The position numbers and the translations under genes are program-made. The notes below the pieces were generated by a model that worked only from the letters and a program-made list of their open reading frames with translations, was not told the DNA's origin and did no database searches. Of a DNA stretch of 64,000 nucleotides, positions 12,589 to 23,811 are shown in pieces. How positions within the stretch are numbered: the first letter of the stretch is position 1; each line of letters opens with the position of its first letter. The DNA comes from Gigaspora rosea. Its lineage: Eukaryota; Glomeromycota; Glomeromycetes; Diversisporales; Gigasporaceae. The stretch spans positions 425,309 through 489,308 of the forward strand of contig QKWP01000111.1 of assembly GCA_003550325.1 (NCBI GenBank), written 5' to 3'.

Positions 12589-15500
12589 ATTTTACTACAA
12601 TAAATTTGTTATTTATAGTTTATATAGATAAAATGTGTTAAAAATGACAGACATCATGTTACCCTTTATAGTCCTTCGATCAATTACAGGATTAAATAAT
12701 TATTTCATAATTAATTTTATATAATAAATTAGACACTTTTTTATATACTCGACCTTATTTATTGATCAATGGTGATCTATGCCCTTAGGTTGTTGGAATA
12801 AAAGAATTTTACTGCATGGTAGTACCAAAAAAACCTATTTATTAAAAAATTCAAAAAGCAACACATGCATAAAACCATTATCATGCTTTAAAATAAAATT
12901 AATTACTGGCTTTTATACCCACAGACTTAATTAATGCAATAATATTAAAAAATTACAGTGCATTATTTGTTTTATTCGTTATCATATAGATCAAGAGCTT
13001 TAAACCTATTGTTTCTCACGACTCTTTTCAAATATAAAAGAACTATAGATTTTGTCTAATATAGCTGACTCTTTCTATTTGACACTGGGTGTGGCCAATT
13101 ATACGTATGACAAATTATATGGTCTATATACAGTAACAATGTTTTATTTGTCATACATATAATTGGTCACATCTCAATGCCAAATGATAGGTGTCACCTA
13201 TATTATACTTAATCCGAATCAATAAATAATGCTATTGAAGAATTACAATACTTTAATCTGTGCAAAAAAAAAAAAAAGAATAGAGTCTAATAAATTTATT
13301 CCATGACCGAATTTATTTCTACAGACACGTCCTGCAATGATAGTAATTAATGATATCTTTCAAACCGTCAGATAGATAACATAAAATATAGTGTGTTATG
13401 AGCAACGTAAGAGAATTTGAAGTAGTTCATAGCTTTATAATTGGTAAACTTTCATTATATGGAATTGAATACGGAGAAACTTACCGAATGCGTAAAATTG
13501 GAAGGTACAGATTTTTTTTATCTTGATATCACTTGAGCATCGCTTAGACATCACATATGTTTGACCTTGATCCATTAAAACTTGACCTTTAATTCAAATA
13601 ACGCGCATGAAATAGTGTACAAAATAGTGCAAATGCACTCAAATAATGCGCAGAAATCATTATTCCGTGACAGTATTTTATTACAAATAATTACAATTTG
13701 TTCAATTAAATAAGATAATACTGTAACAGGTGTGATATTATCAGTTCAAAAATGTATTGAGTAACGAAGAAAAGTAAATGCATGTGTGATAAAACTTTAA
13801 TGTACTCGGATACATACAGTAATAATAGAATCACATCAACTAAATGCTTACTGCTGAACTGGCTATATGTAATCAATTATTTGAACTTTATTGAGTCTAT
13901 ATTCAAATATTTCGATGCAGTCATTCATAAAACTTTAATGTACTCAGATACATAACTACAATGCTTGAAAACACAATAATAAGGTGACTTCAGCTAAATG
14001 TTTACTGCTGTACTGTCAGTTATTTGAAACTTTATTGAGGCAAGATTCTAATATCTTGATGCAATCATTCTATTTTAGATCAGGTATTGAAGGTTTAATG
14101 TTCACGTTTAAGTCACATTTCACTGCTGATGCACTAAATAAGAATGAAAGTAAACAATAAAAATAAATTATATGAAGATTCTAAATAAGAAAAAGAATAA
14201 TGGTATAGCACGAATAAATTTGAATTATTTATTTAGATCACAATTATTAAAAGAATTTCGATTTACAAATGATTCCAAAAAGTTAATATTACATGTTTAC
14301 GTCATGCGTCAAATAAATAAATAAATAAATGCCATTTATTGATGCTTTCGTAGCTATTAAAGTTAAAAGAATCCATTCTCATGATACTCAAACCATTTTA
14401 TCTATCTTTTTTTTTTTATTAGTTTCATTATTTCGAGGTCGTAAATTTCTTTCACTTTTGTATTCTTTATGTGTAACTCATACTTATAATAATGCAAATT
14501 TATTTTGAAATTCATGCATGAGTCAAGTTGGTTTTTAGATTAGCTGAATTTTAGGGTTAGTTCGGGCCGGAATTATGTTGATGCGCTCAGGTTCTTAGTT
14601 GATTAATTTGACACAGGTCAAGTTTAACACAACCTAAAAACCTACTTGACTCATAACTTATACTTACGTCGTATAGTACCACGAGCCTTCATCTAGCAAA
14701 TGAAAAAGATTTACATTCACGCAAATCTTCTATTTTTGATTGATTAAATCATAATAGAAAATGAAACATTGAGCATTTGAGTTTACTATTTATTACCAGA
14801 TTCAGCCTCCGAAAATCTTGATTAACGATAATATACAGTTAAATTTAATTAGGTTAATGAAAACGATTAGTAGTCATATTCTATATTCCGGAATTTAGTA
14901 CATGCATTGAACAAACACGTAAATTTACATGTTTTTATTACGCATGTAGTCATGCCTGCGGATAGACATGATGTTTTTGACATGACCTTTACATTGTTTA
15001 GATCGATATTACCAACCCATTTTTGATTTCCTTATTTAAGTTTAAACCGTGTCAGGGTACTAAAAACAAAATGCATTCCTATCAATTTGGAAAGTTTTCT
15101 AAAACGAAGCAATTAAAATTATGGTTAGGGTTAGTTCGAGGTTAAGGATATTACAAGTACTATACTCTCCCAACATCCTTTATTAGTTTCAAACACTCGT
15201 TTCTTTCGTAAAAGTTTGAGTTATGATTGGCTAATTTATGTGACCTTCTAAATAAGGAAAAGTAATGGGAATATTGTGCAAATACATTAAAAAAACGAAT
15301 ACTTTTGGTCGAAATGTATCAAATCGTAATTTTTATATCTCTGCAAAGTATTAAAGTCATTTAAATCCTGTAAATAATAAATGACAAATTTAAAAAAAAG
15401 CTTAATATTTCATTTTCCCTTGGCAGCATTTACTTATAAATTTCAGTAAATTTATAATTTCACATAATTTGCGAAAACATTTACGTTTATAATTGATAAA

Positions 15501-15730
15501 AGGTTTGCTTTTAGAATTAAAAATTATAATGCTGCTAAAATTATATTTGCTTCCAGTGATTTAAGCTCAGTAGTTTGTATCCAAATAACAACTGATTCTT
15601 GGTCCTATGATAATTATTCATGTTTTATTGCAGATAAAACAATCAAAGTACTTTAAATATCTATACACTCACCCAGCACTCGCACTACATGAAATAATAA
15701 GCCAATAAAATGTTATTACGTAACATTGGT
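12589..15730. repeat. duplicated intergenic block D1 (second copy)
   Basis: Collinear with 5825-8870, including the MITEs at 13054-13208 and 14520-14653 and the ggttagggttagttcgaggt word at about 15122. It differs by small indels. No gene is seen in it or in 15731-15949. Confidence 0.8.
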
Positions 15731-15949
15731 AAAATAACAAAATAATAGAAATGCATAGCATTATGTGTCCGAATTAAAATTAATAAGTAGTAATTCTAAA
15801 CCAAGATTACAAGGGTTATTACAGTATTACTGCTTATTTGATATTTTTAATTAGCATGGTAAAATGTATATCTATAGATAATATGCGTGATCAAAATGCA
15901 TTCTTTGACCATTTCTAATCTTAATCTATCGGATTAATTTAAAAATTTA

Positions 15950-16669
15950 CCCTATAAGAAAAGTGGTCCGGGATCGCACGGAAAAACAGTGTATAGGCAC
16001 GTGGTCGAGTGGCACGTGCTATGGGTCGGGTTTGCACGTGCATGGTTCAAGTAGGCACGGGAATCGGCGGACCGTGTTGATCCGTATACACGTGCCAATT
16101 TAACGTGAATCACGTAAATCGTCCGTGCCTTTTGTAGCAGTTTACTAAGCCAATTGACACGTGCGATGGCACGTGAATGGAACGGGTAAGTAAATATAAA
16201 TTTATGGTACACTTTCCAATAGACATTTTATTAGAAGAGGACCGGATAATAGTTGAAGTATATACATATCTGGGAGCTAAAGCAACTGCAAATGTGTAAA
16301 ATCTTGCAAGGAATCTTTTTCCTTAAGATACCAGAGCAGACTTACTTGCGAGTTTTTGAGATATTGCAACTTTTTAAAAAAAAATCGTTTGTGATCCTTC
16401 GCTCTTATAGTACTCCGTGAAACGAGCCAGCGCGTGTCATTTTTAACACGTGCCATTCCGTGTAATTCGACGTGCCATCACGTACAACGTGCATATGCGT
16501 GCCATTCCGTGTGACGTAATATAACGTGCCACCCCATTACCGTAGTATCCGTGTCATTTTTAATCGTGCCATTCCGTAAAACGTACCTATACGTGCCACA
16601 TGGTCCGTACCATCCCGTGCATATACACTGATTTCCCGTACCATACCCCGAACCACTTTTCTTATAGGG
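15950..16669. mobile_element. 720-bp MITE, TTA target duplication, dense CGTGCCA repeats
   Basis: Terminal inverted repeats: left ccctataagaaaagtggt, right accacttttcttataggg (perfect over 18 bp, continuing as cgggg/ccccg). TTA flanks both sides (15947-15949, 16670-16672), which fits the PIF/Harbinger 3-bp preference. The interior is much richer in G+C than its surroundings and packed with variants of CGTGCCA, CACGTG and CCGTGC in both orientations. No convincing protein is encoded; the open frames through it are composed of the repeat words. Confidence 0.75.
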
Positions 16670-16845
16670 TTAATGAATAAATTGACTTTTTTTTTAAATC
16701 TCATTAACGTCTGCAAAATTAGGATCTCCAAATTTAGAAACGCGTTAAGCTGGATATTTAGGGGTTTTAGATTTAAAAAAAAAAAATAGCGTATTTCGGA
16801 AATAAATAAGAGTTTAAAAAATCATTGGCGTATCAAAATTTTGAA

Positions 16846-16926
16846 ATCGGAAAATGAAATGGGAAAAGAAATGGGAAAATGAAATGGGAAAATGAAATGG
16901 GAAAATGAAATGGGAAATGAAATTGG
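16846..16926. repeat. short tandem repeat, unit about 14 bp
   Basis: About five copies of gggaaaatgaaat with small variants (one has gaaaag). No coding or regulatory role is visible. Confidence 0.85.
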
Positions 16927-17165
16927 AGTGTTTAGAAATAACCTTACAAAATTTCGCTACTGATTCGAGATCAGGTGTAACGTAACGCGAAGAAACGCAA
17001 AAAAATCACCATCCAAAAATTCGTTCATAAATTAAACATTTTATCTATGAAACTGCTTACTGCGCACTAACAAAAAGTTTCCTTACGAAATTTTGGTATC
17101 AAGAAAGCTCTTCATAACCTAACCTAATAGCAAACCATAACTCTAATTTAACTGTGAAAAAATTT
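16927..17165. mobile_element. fragment of the GATCAGGTGT MITE family
   Basis: Contains the family words gagatcaggtgtaacg, tctatgaaactgc and aacaaaaagtttccttacga in the same order as the better copies at 43272-43619 and 38644-38987. The terminal repeats are not recognised here. Confidence 0.5.
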
Positions 17166-17274
17166 TTAACGAAATTTTTTTAAGTTAATGACGCTAGGGT
17201 ATTAGTGTTTAGAGACTCCCATTTGACGAAATTAGTAAAAAACAGATCAGCAAACTTTTCAGTAATGACAAAAT

Positions 17275-17420
17275 ATGGAGTAATAATAAAACTTTCCCTC
17301 AAATTACTTACTGAAGCTTCGCTCAAAAATTACTTGCTCAACCTTGCTAAAATTATTTATTAAACCTTTGTTCAAATTACCTTAACTCAAATTACTTACT
17401 AAGCCTTCGCTCAAATTATT
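17275..17420. repeat. imperfect tandem repeat, unit about 30 bp
   Basis: Several degenerate copies of caaattacttactaagcctt and cgctcaaa run up to the truncated edge of BTB-TLDc copy 4. The abrupt junction suggests the repeat marks a rearrangement breakpoint. Confidence 0.55.
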
Positions 17421-18030
17421 TAGTATCTCCAAATAAGCCTGTTACAACTACTATTTTACTCCCTCGTAAAAAATTGACAACTCCACTTCCTCCTAGAAAA
17501 TCAATATATATACCTTCTTCCATAATTAATTTAGAACATGTAATCGAAATTTCTTCATGGATTGATCGACATTCAACAACTTATATGACATAACAGAAAT
17601 TCCATATGAATTCAAACTATTACTTTGAGGTAGTAGAGACTGGTTCGAAGCCGAAACTTTTCATAAATTATGTGACAATATACCTGGCTTAATAAGGTTG
17701 AAAATTCAAATGAAATACTTGGTGGATATACAGTAATCCTCTTGGTTGGAAATCCTACAGATATACTAAGGCACCTGATAGATTTATTTTTTCTTTAAAA
17801 AATGAGAATATGAAAGTATCTATTCTTATTCGTAAATGATCAATCAGATGCAATTTATTATGGTCAAAATTATGGTCCATGGTTTTATTCGTTTGGAAAT
17901 CAAGATAAATATGGCCCTAAAAAATGGTATTATTATAACCAAAATAATCATCAACCGCCAATCAGAAATGCAGATGTTTATTTTTCAATAGATGATTATG
18001 AAGTATTATAAATATGAAAAAAATGTATAA
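17421..18030 (+). pseudogene. BTB-TLDc gene copy 4, TLDc fragment only
   Basis: Begins abruptly at the sequence for SPNKPVTTTILLPRKKL and carries the TLDc region only, with the readable segments PPRKSIYIPSSIINLEH and EISSWIDRHSTTY. Frame is lost after STTY (two extra bases), and stops and deletions follow. The C-terminal SIDDYEV motif is still visible near 17990. No promoter, BTB or BACK part is present. Confidence 0.85.
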
Positions 18031-18789
18031 ATTTTACTACAAATGGGTTTGTCATTTATAGTTTATATAGATAAAAATGCAGTATAATAAGGTAAATAGA
18101 AGCCATTAAAAGTAAGGATACGTATCATGTTGCCCTTTATAGTTCTTCAAAAAGTAACAGAGATAATTATTATTTCATGATAAAAATTTTATATAATAAA
18201 TTAAACCCACTTCCTATTCTAGAAACATTCTTTAAATTTTTTATATCTTGTTATAGCTAGAGTACTATATTCAACTTTATTCATTAATCGATTATAGTCC
18301 GTGTTCTGCCCTTACATTGTAGGAAATGTTGAATTTTACTGCATAGCTATACTAAAAAAAACCTTCTATGGTTCGAAGCCTACATTAGACATGTTTCAAT
18401 GTTTAAATAACTGTAACTTTTTATACAAGTGGTTTTTTTAAAAAAACTGACCAGTAATTTTATAAAACAACTTTAGTTAAAAAATATTTTTTGAAAAACC
18501 TTTTGTATAAAAGCTGGTGAGTTTTAAGATTATATAATTACTATATGTTTCAATTTTAAATGTTCTTAGTTCTTAAAGTGCTATAGCTTTTTATAAAATC
18601 AAAATTAAAAATCTGACCGATAATAAGCTCTACAAAATGGCCAAATATTTTTAAAAAATATAACTTCATAAAAAGTTGTTATATTTTAAAGTTATAATAT
18701 TTATTGCCTAGTATATGCTTCTAATACCATATTCTGTAGAAAAAAATTCTAAAAGTAATACTGTATATAAAAATTATTACCGTAATGCT
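18031..18789. repeat. duplicated intergenic block D2 (second copy), interrupted at its right end
   Basis: Aligns with 10844-11580. The alignment breaks exactly at the TTAA at 18790-18793 and resumes for about 28 bp at 28915 (aattagtcattgttttgtat), which marks the insertion of the large transposon. Confidence 0.75.
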
Positions 18790-19149
18790 TTAAGGGTAGA
18801 GTACAACGTCGATCATTTTCATATATGATCGTCGTACAAAAAAATTTTTATATAGGGGCAAAAATACGCCATTGATAAGGCTTTTCGAGAACACAACCAA
18901 TTTTAGCCAAAATTTTGTGGCACATAGGTCAAAACCTTTTATTTATGGCAGTGAAATTTAAAGCCACATATTATATTTAAAAAATCAAACTTGTATATAT
19001 CATTAATTTTTCCTAGGGCGATTGAGATTTTCCTAGGTAGTACAAAAAAAAAATTTTATTCCATCAGATTTCTAGAACACGTGATTCTCGATCATGATTG
19101 GATAACAGTATAATCGTACTCTATATCCTTCTTTTGTGTTAGATGGCTG

Positions 19150-19210
19150 TTAATATTTATAGATTCGGAGCAATGTCATGCTAATATTTATGGATTTGGA
19201 GCAATGTCGG
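19150..19210. repeat. short subterminal direct repeat in the large transposon
   Basis: taatatttatagattcggag and taatatttatggatttggag occur about 30 bp apart, each followed by caatgtc. They lie about 360 bp from the transposon's left end and could be transposase-binding repeats (inference). Confidence 0.45.
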
Positions 19211-19251
19211 ATGTGCTAAGTGGACAAAGGCATTTTGACAGCTATGTTTTG

Positions 19252-19560
19252 CAAAAAAATTTGCAATGGGTTACGGTTTGGATTTGCTTCCGGAATTCCT
19301 GATTGCGATGTTAAATTGGTTGGCTTTAGTTTTTCTTGCCTTTTTAACGTTTAGAAAGAAATGCCAAATGCAGTGTCAGAGATGTTTACAAATGTATTCT
19401 GACGTTTATGTAGGTTGAGGGTGTATTTTGGACGAGATATAGTTTATACCAAAATTTCGCAAGGATATGATTTGCAACGGTTAAGGCCTGTATTTGCCTC
19501 TAGAACTCTGGTTGCTATGTTAAATTGGTAAGTTTAATGTTTTTTTTCCACATCTTTATA
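19252..19560. repeat. imperfect direct duplication
   Basis: A segment around 19260-19345 (atttgcttccggaattcctg ... atgttaaattgg) recurs diverged around 19465-19555 (atttgcctctagaactctgg ... atgttaaattgg). No protein is recognised. The region 19560-20690 is AT-rich with no gene seen. Confidence 0.5.
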
Positions 19561-20103
19561 TTATTTTCGGGGCAGTAAACTATTACTGTATTAAGAGGAT
19601 TTGAAAAATTCTATTGTCAGTTTCGAGTTACGAATCATGATCACTTTGGGCGATATATTTGAAGGTATGTTGGGTCGCGAATTTTTTATGATTCCGATTA
19701 TCTATTAGGATCAATCTTAATCATGAGAAACAATTACTACAATATTTAGATCGATCTTGTCAGCTAACAATAAATTTGGGCCTTTATTTGTACAGACAGC
19801 TTACGAAGAAGTGGCTCTTTGATAATAATTTTCAAATATCGGGCCTCTATCGGTAATTATTTTCGCTTTGGGCCTTATTTGAAATTTATTAATTTTGTAC
19901 ATACTATATAGTATATATATACAGTATATATATTAAATTATTTAAATATTGCCACTGCCTTCTGACAGCCTATAATTATCGTAATTATGTAGGCACAGCT
20001 ATAATAAATCGTGGTTATATTCAAATCAGCGTTGAACAACTTTTAAGTCTTGTGAAGATGATAATTCTTGTGTACAGTACAAAGAAATTGATACGAGAAT
20101 GTG

Positions 20104-20106
<3 letters not shown>

Positions 20107-20159
<53 letters not shown>

Positions 20160-20215
20160 TAATAATTAATTATTAATAATTAATAATAATTAAATAAAAT
20201 AATTAATAATAATAA
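20107..20215. repeat. (AAT)n microsatellite
   Basis: More than 15 uninterrupted AAT units, then degenerate aattaataataatt variants. Confidence 0.95.
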
Positions 20216-20723
20216 TGGTGTGGTACCGATTAAAATAAATGTTTTATTTTTTTATTATAGTTCATTGGTCTTTATGTTATGAACAGACCAGTTTTTATGA
20301 AATTACATTTGTTTTTTTACATCTCAAGTCAGGCGAATCTAAGTAAACTAAAATATGACAATTAAATAATTAATATTAGTAGTAACTGAAAACAACTTTC
20401 TCAAATACAAAAATTTACTTATCTGGTTTGTTTCCGTTGTTACTATGAAAATTTATTTCCCTTAATTTTCCTCGCCATCCCTGCGCTATTACGATTTGAT
20501 CGTCTTACTTTGATTCCTGCTTTGATCACCCTTAAACCATTAAACCGTCTCACCATAATTATTGTTTATCCCTTTCTGAAATATAATCCTTATACCCATT
20601 CTACGTTATTACCATATATATTCATTATACTGAGATATGCTATGAACGCTTTAGGGTATAATCGATAGATTCCCAGCATACGAGTTAGACCTAGAGCATT
20701 CTAACACTTTTGGTGACTATATC

Positions 20724-20846
20724 ACACCCAACTAAGAAGTCCAGCTGATGCATCCTTTGAATTGCTCCTGTTAACACCAGATTCCCACTTATATTACACC
20801 CAACTAAGAAGTCCAGCTGACGCATCCTTTGAATTACTCATGTTAG
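20724..20846. repeat. direct repeat of about 49 bp, two copies
   Basis: The segment containing acacccaactaagaagtcca occurs at about 20725 and 20797, with the following gctgaygcatcctttgaatt also shared. The unit spacing is about 72 bp. Confidence 0.8.
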
Positions 20847-20888
20847 CAGGGTTGAAGATTATTGCTTCGGGTGTAAAGCCTTAATCCA

Positions 20889-20995
20889 GATCATATGGGC
20901 GGATTTGATTTATATAATGATAGGTTGTTATATTGTACATTACTAATGTACAATATAACAACCCATCATCATATGAATCAAATCCGCCTATATGT
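20889..20995. repeat. near-perfect hairpin, about 105 bp
   Basis: The left arm contains atatgggcggatttgatt and ggttgttatattgtacatt; the right arm is its inverted copy (aatgtacaatataacaacc, aatcaaatccgcctatat). The loop is only a few bases. This is probably a small foldback MITE nested in the large transposon, upstream of its gene. Confidence 0.8.
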
Positions 20996-21451
20996 AATAA
21001 TGCAAGGGGAAGTTTAATTGAAATGGGTATTAGTAATGGCAGAAGGAGGTTGACCCTATGAATGCATCGGGAGATTCTAAGCAGCAAAAATGTATAAAAA
21101 ACCAATGTATTTGCCTTGATTGTATTCTTAGGCTTAGTCTAAATTCTTTCCGAGTTATAAATAATGACTTCTGCTGGCTGAATTATTGTCGCAGTATCTT
21201 ACTTCACTTTACATACATAATTGCTAATTTCTCATACTTAAACATAAATACATTATATCTGACTTATATCATTTATTAACCTGATCTATCTTGGCACCTA
21301 TTACCTGTTGCTTTCCCAAGCTTGAGGGTAATACCATAAACTAGTGTAAAATTAAATCATATCTCTGATTAGTCGTTCACCTCTCAACTTGTTGATAATT
21401 CCTTACATCTTACATACCTTTTTGATATAATAAAAATATTTTAATATAAAA

Positions 21452-22320
21452 ATGTCTAAATGGTATAAAGCTTGTATTGATCAAATGCCAGATAAAAGAA
21501 CCTTGATTGGTACTATGAATGCCCCTATTGTTAGAGAAATTAATCCAAGATTGGACGTTTGCCTTCTGCATGGGCATCTAATCACAATTTTGCTCAAAAA
21601 CAAAACCTCTTCACTTGCTGAAACCCTTCACCTATCGGAACCCCTTCACTTGCTGGATATTATCATTATAAGCCTGGCACTGAAAGCGAAGACTGGATTC
21701 CTTTATTACCTGGATATTCAGTTTTTTTTAGAATAGCAGAAAAAATTTTTAAATTTAGCATTTCATTTGAAAATTACAATCTCAAATTTATATGGAGTAA
21801 TTACGAAGTTGGTTCAGATTTAGAACAACCATTCGAGACCAAATATGAATATCGACTTTTTAAAAGCGCAATGGAAAAATATGATCCAAACAACTCACGT
21901 TCTTTACCTTATTTACTTGGATTCTTAGAAGCTGATAATGTTAAGCTCTTAAAAATGACTATTAAGGAACATTATCCAGACATATATCCAAATATTGGAT
22001 CCAATTATAAACGAGCGAAAAAGCATCACAAGCTGAAGTCCAAATGTGAAAAGGTATAAAGAGAAAGAGCAACGAAATAAATGAAATAATAAATAAGGCT
22101 TAGCAAACAACAAAAATTCTGATAGAGCAAAATATACGTTTAGAAAAAGCTGTAAGACTTTATCAGCAGAAGATACCCAAGCCTTGACAGTAGAATACAA
22201 AAAAAGCAGGAATCAAGTCTATAGTCTCAACTGGAAAATAGTTCACCTACAAAAATGCATTGCAGAATTAGAAAATAAGTTAGATGAAAAAATGGAAAAT
22301 GCCGATGAAGTCAATTTATT
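21452..22320 (+). pseudogene. 5' part of the transposon gene, coiled-coil region, frameshifted
   Basis: An ATG at 21452 opens a 94-residue frame. After about 21660 the plausible coding frame shifts to one reading GTESEDWIPLLPGYSVFFRI and then KYDPNNSRSLPYLLGFLEAD up to 22059. A heptad-like charged segment follows in other frames (IEQNIRLEKAVRLYQQKIPK near 22130; IAELENKLDEKMENADEVNL near 22265). The frame changes fall mostly in A-runs. The position just upstream of the transposase and the continuous similarity of style suggest one original gene, but no family is recognised for this N-terminal part. Confidence 0.45.
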
Positions 22321-23811
22321 AGAAAAAAGATTAAAAATGCGATTGAGTCTGCTCAACTCAGCTCCACATTGTTGGTTTCTACAAAAGAGTATCTTTCACT
22401 TGTATTTGCACAGCCTTGTCCTAATTGTAATAACAATAATATTACAAATAAAGAGTGGGATATAATGTCAATTGGATTTCGAATTAAATGCACAATGGAA
22501 TGTAAAAAATGCAATACTATTTATGAACATACCAATGAAACACAAGAAATTTGTTTTTCAAAAGCTGTAGCCGCTGCTGGGCTTGCAGGGGGGATATCTC
22601 GCAATGCAATTCAAAGCTCATTAGCTACAATAGGGATTACGAACCGTATATGGAAAAATACATATCATCGTTATCAAAAAATGTATTCTACTCCTCTTAT
22701 TGACGATGCAAAGTCAAGTGCAGTAAATGCTCTGGAAAAATGTATCGAATATGCAAAAATACAGAAGAAAGAAGGACTCTCTGTAGCATTTGATTGTTCT
22801 TGGGCTCACGTACGGAATGCAAGCCAAGCTAGTGGAGAATTCATATGTCAGGAAATACTGCCTGGTATTATAATTTATTTTTTACTTTAATGTAGTCTAT
22901 AAATAATCAACTAATTACAAATTTTTATTATAGATTATTTTCATAAACCAATTGTAGCTTTTCACATAGTTCAGAAGGCCAGAGTTGCAAAGAATAATAA
23001 AACTGGGCTTACCAATACACTTAATCCAGGCAACTTTGAAAAATCTTCAAGGCAGATGGAACATGCCATCTTCATTGAGGTATTGGACCAAGTTACTAAT
23101 AAATTAGAAAATGCAGTTTTACATTTGGAAGTATGTGTTGATGGTGACTTGGATTCAAATAAAACACTTGCTCACATCCCTGTTGTGACTAAGATTTTTG
23201 CTGATCTAAAACATTTAACGAGCAATATTAGAAAAGCAATACGTCGTAAAAATAACTCATTTCAAGTATTTGAAGACCATATAATGCGATGGTTTCGTGG
23301 GTGCATTTATTCAGCAGCATTGCGCGCAGAAGCCAATAATCCCTTTGCACCAAATGAAGAAGAAATACGTAAGATGCAGATGGATGGCCTTATCCGCTAT
23401 CTACAAAATGATCACACAAGTTGCTGGTCAGATGTATGTTGGATAAAAGATAATCCAACAATTATTTTAAAAGAGCCTACTCTTAGTCACTCATCGCAAA
23501 AAAGAATTCATGAATTCCAAAAGTATTTTAATACAATTTGCCATTTACCTTCTGGTCAAAGAATGGCCACATTAAGCAGAACATCCCAAAACGAAGTATT
23601 CAACCGGGTAAAATTAGTATATCTAGATAAAAAAATTGATTATTGGCAGTCATATGCCACACGGCATGCAATAGCAGTTTTATATTATAATGAAGGGTAT
23701 ACTTATCTACTTTCCACACTTCGAGAAATCTACTGCAGAAAACCTTTTGAGTCAGAAGACCTGATCAAAATTGTTATGATAGAGAATGAACATTCTGCAC
23801 AGCAACACTGA
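22321..23811 (+). pseudogene. DDE-type transposase domain (Kolobok-/Mutator-like), exons 22321-22864 and 22934-23811
   Basis: A zinc-ribbon-like CPNC ... CKKC motif (about 22417-22510) leads into a helical region and then the block SVAFDCSWAHVRNAS, whose Asp fits the first acidic residue of 'DG/DxxW'-type transposases. A GT-AG intron (22865-22933) follows. The next exon has FHKPIVAFHIV, SSRQMEHAIF, then VCVDGDLDSNKT (second acidic position) followed by KIFADLKHL, and later SQNEVFNRVKLVYLDKKIDY, whose Glu (residue 180 from the ATG at 23056) fits the third. This D-D-E order and the C-terminal RHAIAVLYYNEGY block resemble Kolobok/Mutator-like transposases; the exact family is inference. Each exon shown is open over a long distance, so decay is recent. 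Confidence 0.65.

Noticed and set aside
15952..16731. two minus-strand open frames of 86 and 64 residues
   Set aside because: They are made of the CGTGCCA-type repeat words of the MITE and have no protein-family features.
16800..17420. CRISPR-like spaced repeats
   Set aside because: The repeats are contiguous or degenerate with no uniform unique spacers, and the window is eukaryotic.
18794..19130. separate MITE using gggtagagtac and gtactctatatcc as ends
   Set aside because: The right candidate end lacks TTAA and matches poorly. The pair with 28899-28914 has TTAA on both sides and an empty site.
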